Part shown: piece by piece, positions 32,530 through 38,629 of the stretch
Layout of the letters: every line of letters starts with the position of its first letter
Numbering within the stretch: the stretch's first letter is position 1
Assembly (NCBI RefSeq): GCF_024462815.1
Contig: NZ_JANGCG010000020.1
Span: 1 to 38,629 of the forward strand
DNA length: 38,629 bases
Reading direction: 5' to 3'
From: Gemmiger formicilis
GTDB lineage: Bacteria; Bacillota; Clostridia; Oscillospirales; Ruminococcaceae
The notes under the pieces: generated by a model
Database searches by the model: none
What the model was told of the DNA's origin: nothing
The model's input: the letters and a program-made list of their open reading frames with translations, nothing else
Made by a program: the position numbers and the translations under genes

Positions 32530-33948
32530 TCAGCCCTGCCACATGGTAACCGGCGTCCAGTCGGTGCTGCCCGCGGCAAGGGCTTCGGGGGCAATCAGGG
32601 CGTAGGCGCTGGGGCTGCCGCTGTCGTTTTCCTCTGTCACAATCAGCCAGAGGCCATCACTTGTCTGGGCAAGGCGGTAGACATCCCAACCTTCGGGGTC
32701 GTTTTGTATTTTTTGCGTCACGGGTGTTATGGCAAAAGTTTCGGTATCCAGCAGGGCGAAAACATCCTGCGACCAACCGCTGCTGCCGGAAAGCCAGAGC
32801 CAGCGCTCGGTGCGGCGCTCGCACGGCGGCAGGTCGTTTGTATAATTATAGGGCAACTGCAGATTGTCGGCGGGTGCCTTGTCCCAGATTGTCACCTTAC
32901 TGCCGTCTGTGGGGTCATATTGAACAAAGAGATTTTGTTCTGTTCCGTCCTGCGGATTTGTTTCCCATCTTGAAAAATAGAGCTTGCCGTTATGGGTACC
33001 GGCAAAGTCGTTATCGAACATGTTCTTTTCGTAATAGGGGCGTTCGGCCAGCTTGCGGCGTTCCCCGGTGCGCGGGTCATAGCGGTCGTATTCCACCGTT
33101 GTGTTCTGGATGGCGGCCATATACTGCTCCCAATCGTCGGGTAGTGGCGCATCGGTCACATACCGCATCGTCAGCAGTGCGCCGTCATATACACCTTTCC
33201 ATTCCTCGGTCGATTCCAGTGTCAGGGTTTCCATGCTGCCGTCTGCAAGGGAAACCCTGATAATTTCTTTATTCTGCCCTTGTGCGCCGGAAGTGACCAT
33301 GCCGTAAAGTGATGTGCCGTCGCAGTAATCGAATACCGCCTCACGACTCTCTTTTGGCAAATCCTGATAAGTATTTTTCCCGGCCGGGTTCACGGTGTAC
33401 AGCCGCATAGCCGTTTTTTGCTGCTGCCATAAACCGTAATAGTATTTTTCTATCTCCTGCCCGCTCATACCGTCGAATGTTTCGCTGGGGTTTTCCAGCT
33501 GCGGCGCAACGCGCTGTGCATAGAAGTCCTCCCATGCCATATCTCTATCTTCCGTAAAGAAAGACGCATTTAGGACATAGAGCTGCCCTTGTGCCACAAA
33601 GGGAACATAGTAATGCTTCCCCGGGAAATACGCAGGGCAATCCTCGGTGTCATGGGTACAGCCGGGGATTTCACAGCAGACGGTCTGCGCAGCAGTCGCG
33701 TAGTCGGTTTTCAGCAGCAGGCAGTAGCCCAGCTTTGGGGCAAACTCATAGTAGGCGTCCCCGCTGTTAAAGGCGGCGTTCAATCTATCCAGCGCGTAAA
33801 ATTCCCCATTCTGCGGCTCCGGGGTTGGCTCCGCAGCCGCTGCGGGGTCCGGGGTGGGGGTTGCCAAGGGGGCTGTGTCGAGGGCGGTGCCGCACGCGGA
33901 GAACAGTGCCGCCGCGGCAAGCAATAGGGAAAGAGTAGTCTTTTTCAA
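32530..33948 (-). CDS. Secreted lipoprotein, tandem family copy 2
   Basis: The 472-residue product starts at TTG (33948) after AGGAGG, as in copy 1. The signal peptide ends LFSAC, followed by the same TPTPDPAAAAEPTPEP linker. The body contains YCLLLKTDYATAAQTVCCE, the motif CEIPGCTHDTEDCPAYFPG and many aromatic/DG turns, and ends YALIAPEALAAGSTDWTPV. It is closely similar to copy 3 over the full length. It is separated from copy 1 by 28 bp, so one transcript is likely. The ligand and function are unknown. Confidence 0.82.
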   Translation of the reverse strand: MKKTTLSLLLAAAALFSACGTALDTAPLATPTPDPAAAAEPTPEPQNGEFYALDRLNAAFNSGDAYYEFAPKLGYCLLLKTDYATAAQTVCCEIPGCTHDTEDCPAYFPGKHYYVPFVAQGQLYVLNASFFTEDRDMAWEDFYAQRVAPQLENPSETFDGMSGQEIEKYYYGLWQQQKTAMRLYTVNPAGKNTYQDLPKESREAVFDYCDGTSLYGMVTSGAQGQNKEIIRVSLADGSMETLTLESTEEWKGVYDGALLTMRYVTDAPLPDDWEQYMAAIQNTTVEYDRYDPRTGERRKLAERPYYEKNMFDNDFAGTHNGKLYFSRWETNPQDGTEQNLFVQYDPTDGSKVTIWDKAPADNLQLPYNYTNDLPPCERRTERWLWLSGSSGWSQDVFALLDTETFAITPVTQKIQNDPEGWDVYRLAQTSDGLWLIVTEENDSGSPSAYALIAPEALAAGSTDWTPVTMWQG

Positions 33949-33976
33949 TGTCAGCTTCCTCCTTTTTTGGCGGGCG

Positions 33977-35383
33977 TCAGCCCTGCCACATGGTGACCGG
34001 CGTCCAGTCGGTGCTGCCCGCAGCAAGGGCTTCGGGGGCAATCAGGGCGTAGGCGCTGGGGTAGCCGTTGCTGTCATTTTCTGTGACAATCAGCCAGCGG
34101 CCGTCGCTTGCCTGGGCGCGGCGGTAGATAATCCAGCCTGCCGTATCATTTTTTATCTTTGTTGTCACTGGGGTTATGGCAAAGGTTTCAAGGTCCAGCA
34201 GAGCGCTTTCATTTCCTGACGAACCGTTGCCGCCGGAAAGCCATATCCAGCGTTCTGTGCTGTGGTCACACGGCGGCAGGCTGTTGCCCCAATCGTAATA
34301 GATCGGAGACAGCGTATTGTCGGGTGTTGTGTCCCAGACAGTCACCGTGCTGCCGTCTGCCGGGTTACATTCAATCAATCTGTTCCTTGAGTTTTCGTCC
34401 GTTCCCCATTCCCCAAAATATAGCTTGCCATTATGTGTACCGTAGTAGCCGTTATTGTAACTACCATCGTAGGGGCGTTCTGCCAGCTTGCGGCGCTCGC
34501 CGGTGCGCGGGTCATAGCGGTCAAACTCCACCGTTGCGCTCTGGATAGCGGCCATATACTGCTCCCAGTCCTCGGGCAAGGGTGCGTCCGTTATATATCG
34601 CATTGTCAGCAGTGCGCCGTCATACACGTCTTTCCATTGCTCCGTCGGTTCCAGCGGCAGGGTTTCCACGCTGCCGTCCGCAAGGGCAATGCGGTGAATT
34701 TCTGTGTTTTGGTTCTGACTTCCGACGGTGGACATAGTATACAGCGATGAACCGTCACAAAAGTTTATCATATCTTTCCGACATTCTTTGGGTAAATCCA
34801 GATAAGTATTGCTCCCGGCCGGGTTCACCGTGTACAGACGCATAGGCGTTGTCATCTGCTGCCATAAGCCGTGGTAAAAGTTTTCAATTTCCTGCTGTGT
34901 CATACCTGAAAATGATGCATCCGGATTTGCCAGTTGCGGGGCAACGCTCTGTTCATAATATTCCTCCCACGTCAAGGTTCCCTCACCCAAATAGACCGGC
35001 TTGTTTAGGACATAGAGCTGTCCCTCCGCCGTGAAAGGAATATAATAGCTGTCCTCCCCCGGGAAATATGCCGGGCAATCCTCGGTGTCATGGGTACAAC
35101 CGGGGATTTCACAGCAGATGGTCTGCGCAGCAGTCGCGTAGTCGATTTTCAGCAGCAGGCAATAGCCAAGCCGTCGGCTGAACACATAGTAAGCGTCCCC
35201 GCTGTTGAAGGCGGCGTCGAAACCATTCAGCGCATAAAATTCCCCATTCTGCGGCTCCGGGGTTGGCTCCGCAGCCGCCGCGGGGTCCGGGGTGGGGGTT
35301 GCCGAGGGGGCTGTGTCGGGGGCAGCGCCGCACGCGGAGAGCAGCAGCACACCGGCAAGAAGAACAGCGGCTAGTTTTTTCAT
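33977..35383 (-). CDS. Secreted lipoprotein, tandem family copy 3
   Basis: The 468-residue product starts at ATG 35383 after AAGGAGG, with the signal peptide MKKLAAVLLAGVLLLSAC. The signal differs from copies 1 and 2 while the linker is nearly the same. The body matches copy 2 block for block, including CEIPGCTHDTEDCPAYFPG, ERRKLAERPY and the C-terminal STDWTPVTMWQG. It is first in the tandem set and is preceded by a palindrome-rich spacer. Function unknown; duplicates probably arose locally. Confidence 0.83.
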   Translation of the reverse strand: MKKLAAVLLAGVLLLSACGAAPDTAPSATPTPDPAAAAEPTPEPQNGEFYALNGFDAAFNSGDAYYVFSRRLGYCLLLKIDYATAAQTICCEIPGCTHDTEDCPAYFPGEDSYYIPFTAEGQLYVLNKPVYLGEGTLTWEEYYEQSVAPQLANPDASFSGMTQQEIENFYHGLWQQMTTPMRLYTVNPAGSNTYLDLPKECRKDMINFCDGSSLYTMSTVGSQNQNTEIHRIALADGSVETLPLEPTEQWKDVYDGALLTMRYITDAPLPEDWEQYMAAIQSATVEFDRYDPRTGERRKLAERPYDGSYNNGYYGTHNGKLYFGEWGTDENSRNRLIECNPADGSTVTVWDTTPDNTLSPIYYDWGNSLPPCDHSTERWIWLSGGNGSSGNESALLDLETFAITPVTTKIKNDTAGWIIYRRAQASDGRWLIVTENDSNGYPSAYALIAPEALAAGSTDWTPVTMWQG

Positions 35384-35385
35384 CG

Positions 35386-35569
35386 GGTTATACCTCCTTA
35401 GGATGTAAAATAAAACGCTGTGTACAGGCGGGGCGTAGGGGACGCCGCCCCCTACGAACAAACCGGGAACAGCATATGTCCGCAAGGTCTCGGCGGGCGG
35501 AGCAGAGCCCCGCCCCTACTGCGTAGTCATCCAATGTTGGATGACTTTCCATCATAGCTTTGGGATAGC
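35386..35569. repeat. Palindrome-rich intergenic spacer (REP-like)
   Basis: The spacer contains CGTAGGGG...CCCCTACG (about 35433-35456), a GGCGGG/CCCGCC pair (about 35491-35516) and a 22-bp palindrome AGTCATCCAATGTTGGATGACT with 10-bp arms (shown in two parts: AGTCATCCAA, TTGGATGACT; 35525-35546). No promoter is obvious. The GTAGGGGCGGGGC style resembles dispersed repeats of related gut Clostridia; other copies would be outside the window. Confidence 0.55.
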
Positions 35570-36394
35570 TTACATCTCCGCCTGCAGGGTCAGGCTGTAG
35601 TAGCAGCGGTCGGCGTCATAGCCGGTGTAGGGGTGGGTGGAGGCTGCAATCAGCGCGCTGCCGTTGGCGCTGTAGAGGGCGCAGGTATAGCTGCTGTCGG
35701 CGGGGGCGGCCCAGTCGCCCAGACCCTCCAGCCCGGCCTGCGCGGCAAAGGCGCGCAGCGCGTCCTCATCGGGGAGCTGCACCGGCGGGGCGCTGTCAGC
35801 GGGCAGAGAGAACCACACCTCCACCACCGTGCCGGTGCGGCTGTCTATCGTCACACTGGCCTGCGTGTACAAATCCTGCCCCTGGCCGTCAAACCAGCGC
35901 ACCGTCACAAAGCCAAGGCTGTCCACCGAGCAGAAGGCCATATTCAGATTGTAGTAGACGCCGCCGTACCGATATTCGGCGCCATCGTCCGTGTCCTTTG
36001 GCAGCTGGTCCACCCAGGCCTGCGGCACCGCGCCGCACGCCGCCAGCCGGTTGAGGGCGTCCAGCACCTCGGTTCGGGTGGCTTCATCGGCATAGTCCAT
36101 CGTGGAAAGATTTTTCGCCGCGCTGATATAGAGCTTCGGCCCCTGCCGCGGAATTTCGGCCGGCTCGGCGGCGGGCTCGCTCACGCCATTCTGGGCGCGG
36201 GCAGCCAACTGGCGCAGAATGTAGTAGTCCTCCGCCGTGGGGGTGGGGGCCGTGTAGGGGTCGGGGACTGTCTCTATGGTTTTGAAGGACGCGGCATCGG
36301 TGGCTGCCAGAAAGACCGCCGGTGTGGCGGCGCAGGCCAGCACCACGCACAGGCAGAGCCCGGCGCAGAGGTACGGATGGTTCTGCAGCTTCAT
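35570..36394 (-). CDS. Exported or membrane-anchored protein coupled to the two-component system
   Basis: The 274-residue protein has an N-terminal hydrophobic segment (PYLCAGLCLCVVLACAATPAVFLA) that is a signal anchor or signal peptide, a Pro/Thr-rich stretch, then a mostly soluble domain with SVTIDSRTGTVVEVWFSLP and VDSLGFVTVRWFDGQGQ, which resembles PepSY-like or similar small extracellular folds. I do not recognise the family. The start at 36394 overlaps the histidine kinase stop in an ATGA, so translation is coupled. It may be an accessory sensor or an output of the system. Confidence 0.75.
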   Translation of the reverse strand: MKLQNHPYLCAGLCLCVVLACAATPAVFLAATDAASFKTIETVPDPYTAPTPTAEDYYILRQLAARAQNGVSEPAAEPAEIPRQGPKLYISAAKNLSTMDYADEATRTEVLDALNRLAACGAVPQAWVDQLPKDTDDGAEYRYGGVYYNLNMAFCSVDSLGFVTVRWFDGQGQDLYTQASVTIDSRTGTVVEVWFSLPADSAPPVQLPDEDALRAFAAQAGLEGLGDWAAPADSSYTCALYSANGSALIAASTHPYTGYDADRCYYSLTLQAEM

Positions 36395-37743
36395 ACGTCC
36401 GCCTCCTTCCACAGCGGCAGCGTCACGCTGACCCGCGTGCCCCTGCCGACCTCGCTTTCAATCTGCAGGGTGCTGCCGTGCACCGCCGCAATGCGCTGGC
36501 AGAGCGCCAGCCCCAGCCCGCTGCCGCCCTGACGGCGGGCACGGGATTTATCCACCATATAAAACGGCTCTGTCACCCGGGAAATCAGCTCCGGCGGGAT
36601 GCCGCAGCCGCGGTCGGCCACGGTCAGGATCACCGCGTCCGCGCTCTGACCGCAGAGCACCAGCACCGGCGCGCCGGGGGCGCTGGCCCGGGCGGCGTTC
36701 TGCACCAGATTGCAGAGCAAATCCAGCAGCAAATCCGCATCCCCGCGCACGGTGGGCGCGGTCTGCGGGGTGCGCAGGCAGACCTCCGGGCAGGCGGCGT
36801 GCAGCCGCGGCCACAGGTCACCCAGCGGCACCGGGCCCAGTTCGATTTTTTCCTCGTTCAGGCCCAGCAGGGCCAGCAGTTTGTAGCTCAGGGTTTCCAG
36901 CCGCCGCCCCTCCTGCACAATGGCCTGTGCGGCCTCGCGCTGCTCCTCGGGGTCGGTCTGCATCGTGCGCAGCACATCCGCATAGCCGATGATGCTCGTC
37001 ATCGGGGTTTTCAGCTCATGGGTGAACGCGCCGACAAAGTCCTCCCGCCGCTGGACATCGGCCTCCAGCTCGGCGATTTTGTCCTGCACGGCGTCGGCCA
37101 TTGTGTCAAAGCTGCGGCTCAGCGTCTCGATTTCATCCCCGGTGTGCAGGGCCGTGCGGCGGGCGTAGTCACCGGCGGCAATCTGCTGCCCGGCCTCGGT
37201 CAGCACGGCCAGCGGGCGGGTCAAGCGGTTGGCCAGCAGCGCCATCACCAGCGCGGCCGCCGCCAGCACTGCGCCCTCCAGCGCCAGAAACCGCGTCAGG
37301 GCGGCGTCCCGGTCACGGTAGAGGTCGGTCAGCTCGTAGGCCGTGACCAGCCGCAGGCCGCCCTGCAAATCACTGGCATAGAGGGCGTAGACCCGCCCCT
37401 CGGTGCGGACGGTGACGGTGGTGCCGTTTTCCATCGGCAGCTGCGCCAGCCCCGGCAGGGCGGCGTAGAGCAGGGTATCGCCCCGCCAGAGTGCGGTCTG
37501 TGCGTCCTGCCGGGCGGCCAGCGCGGCCAGCGTGTCATTGCCGGTGTCCGCACCGCGGCGCTGCAAATCAAGAATCTCGCTCTGCATCAGGGTGCAGGCG
37601 TTGGCGTGGGCGGTTTTCTCGGCCTGCGCCATGCGGTGGCGCTGGACGCTGAAATCACTGTACAGCAGCACACAGCCGCCAATGCCGAAGGACGCTGCCA
37701 GCACAAGCACCAGCAGGCTTATCATTTTTTGTGCGTAGCGCAT
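36391..37743 (-). CDS. Sensor histidine kinase
   Basis: The 450-residue membrane kinase has a first membrane segment at 7-28, an extracytoplasmic sensor of about 120 residues, and a second membrane segment at about 152-171. A HAMP domain (NRLTRPLAVLTEAGQQIAAGDY) follows, then HisKA with FTHELKTPMTSIIGY (H242) and HATPase_c with the N box LVQNAARAS, G1 DRGCGIP, an F box and GGSGLGLAL. It phosphorylates the regulator encoded just upstream. AAAGGAG of this gene overlaps the end of the regulator gene. The stimulus is unknown. Confidence 0.95.
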   Translation of the reverse strand: MRYAQKMISLLVLVLAASFGIGGCVLLYSDFSVQRHRMAQAEKTAHANACTLMQSEILDLQRRGADTGNDTLAALAARQDAQTALWRGDTLLYAALPGLAQLPMENGTTVTVRTEGRVYALYASDLQGGLRLVTAYELTDLYRDRDAALTRFLALEGAVLAAAALVMALLANRLTRPLAVLTEAGQQIAAGDYARRTALHTGDEIETLSRSFDTMADAVQDKIAELEADVQRREDFVGAFTHELKTPMTSIIGYADVLRTMQTDPEEQREAAQAIVQEGRRLETLSYKLLALLGLNEEKIELGPVPLGDLWPRLHAACPEVCLRTPQTAPTVRGDADLLLDLLCNLVQNAARASAPGAPVLVLCGQSADAVILTVADRGCGIPPELISRVTEPFYMVDKSRARRQGGSGLGLALCQRIAAVHGSTLQIESEVGRGTRVSVTLPLWKEADV

Positions 37744-37746
37744 AGG

Positions 37747-38406
37747 TCACTCCTTTTTCAGTCGATAGCCGATTTTTGTCACCGTTTCAATCCGGTCGGC
37801 CCAGCCCAGCTTTTTGCGCAGGCGGGCAATGTGGGTGTCGACCGTGCGCAGGCTTTCGCTGTCCGGCTCGCCGCCCCAGACGCGCTCATACATTACATCG
37901 CGGTAGAGCGCCGCGCCGCGGTTGCGCATCAGCAGTTCCAGCAGGTCAAACTCACGCGGGCGCAGCTCTATCACCCCGCCGTTTTTGCGGGCCGTGCGCT
38001 CCTGCGTGTCCAGTACCACATCAAAGGCGCGCAGCTCCCGCCCGCCGCGGCCGGTGCGGCGCAGCACGGTTTCGGTCCGCGCCACCAGCTCCTCGACCGC
38101 AAAGGGCTTGACGATGTAGTCATCCGCGCCAAGGCGCAGCCCCTGCACGCGGTCCTTGACCGCGGCCTTGGCCGTGATGAAGATGACCGGCACACCCTGC
38201 GGCTTGAGGTATTCCAGCAGCTCATAGCCGTCCGCGCCGGGCAGCATAATGTCCAGCAGGGCAAGGTCAAAGCTCTGTTTTTCAATCAGGTCTGCCGCCG
38301 TGGTGCCGTCCTCAGCCACGGTGCAGTGATAGCCGGCGCGGGTCAGCGTCAGCTCAATCAGGCGGGCAATCAGGTGCTCGTCCTCGGCAATCAGTATGTG
38401 ATTCAT
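37747..38406 (-). CDS. OmpR/PhoB-family response regulator
   Basis: The 219-residue protein has a receiver domain with the acidic pocket AEDEH (8-12), phosphorylation site D52 in LALLDIMLPG and VKPF (K about 102). A winged-helix output domain follows, with ELRPREFDLLELLM, VDTHIARLRKKLG and TVTKIGYRLK. The start at 38406 follows GAGAGG; an in-frame ATG upstream lacks a site. It is first in the regulator-kinase-exported-protein operon on the minus strand. Confidence 0.95.
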   Translation of the reverse strand: MNHILIAEDEHLIARLIELTLTRAGYHCTVAEDGTTAADLIEKQSFDLALLDIMLPGADGYELLEYLKPQGVPVIFITAKAAVKDRVQGLRLGADDYIVKPFAVEELVARTETVLRRTGRGGRELRAFDVVLDTQERTARKNGGVIELRPREFDLLELLMRNRGAALYRDVMYERVWGGEPDSESLRTVDTHIARLRKKLGWADRIETVTKIGYRLKKE

Positions 38407-38629
38407 CGCTTTACCTCTCTTTATGGGGGCAGTGTACACCCGGCGTGTTACCGGGTTGTGTCCCTTGTCACTATTATTTTACACTTTTCTACTTCTTTTT
38501 CCACATTCTACGTGTTATAATGTGAAAAAGTGCACATAATAAGGCAATACCGCATAATTCTAAGTACCGATGCGGCGAGCGAGAAGTACAAGCTGCTAAG
38601 CAAAAAGCGCAGATAATACTGGATGCTGC
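38407..38629. other. End region with a possible plus-strand promoter
   Basis: About 220 bp upstream of the response regulator. An extended -10 TGTTATAAT (38513-38521) on the plus strand, with no good -35 box, points to a gene beyond the window. No gene is recognised in the last 100 bp. Confidence 0.4.

Noticed and set aside
36322..38520. A 732-codon plus-strand open frame across the two-component genes
   Set aside because: It is antisense to clear kinase and regulator genes, with composition typical of a shadow frame.
38559..38629. Start of a gene at the window end
   Set aside because: The ATG near 38570 is followed within ten codons by a stop; nothing else is recognisable.

Overview
The window looks like a piece of a Gram-positive gut anaerobe of the Clostridia, most likely Oscillospiraceae (Faecalibacterium, Gemmiger or Subdoligranulum relatives). 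Reasons are strong AAAGGAG ribosome sites, TTGACA-17-TATAAT promoters, pyruvate:ferredoxin oxidoreductase, phosphotransbutyrylase and butyrate kinase, and GC-rich core-like genes interrupted by AT-richer mobile DNA. Genus is an inference. The sequence begins exactly at a repeated tRNA fragment, as a contig end often does.

Layout. (A) 1-19,456 is bounded by two 44-bp copies of the 3' half of the initiator tRNA. It holds a GC-rich catabolic cluster (714-16,645), a non-coding stretch with phased inverted repeats (16,668-17,534), and an excisionase/integrase pair (17,535-19,258). (B) 19,501-29,502 is a second, AT-richer integrated element in the same tRNA. It has an integrase, a phage-type repressor, an excisionase-like protein, a CRESS-type Rep (HUH nuclease plus helicase), an FtsK-like translocase, a Sau3AI-like restriction-modification cassette and a SprT-like metalloprotease. 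(C) The intact tRNA-fMet (29,502-29,577) restarts the chromosome: gdhA, three tandem paralogous lipoproteins, a small exported protein and a two-component system.

The catabolic cluster is the most interesting part. A LacI-type regulator (12,873) sits between two transcripts that share a TGTATCGATTTACC-like operator. One transcript encodes PFOR, an aconitase-fold paralogue without iron-sulfur ligands, a fused LeuD-LeuC isomerase, Ptb, a 2-hydroxycarboxylate transporter, butyrate kinase and a LeuB-like dehydrogenase. The other encodes an OadA-like enzyme with an altered metal site and a carboxymuconolactone-decarboxylase-like protein. Read together they suggest uptake of a 2-hydroxy-dicarboxylate or tricarboxylate, isomerisation, oxidative decarboxylation, ferredoxin-linked conversion to an acyl-CoA, and ATP formation via Ptb/Buk. 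At least three of the enzymes carry active-site substitutions, so the substrate and some chemistry are probably not those of leucine biosynthesis or citrate fermentation. The pathway is inferred; the substitutions are read from the sequence against family motifs I remember.

The two integrated elements share an attachment layout: a short repeated arm-type site about 120 bp inside the left junction and about 75 bp inside the right junction, and a tRNA terminator carried at the right end. This supports region A being one mobile metabolic island with element B added later in tandem.
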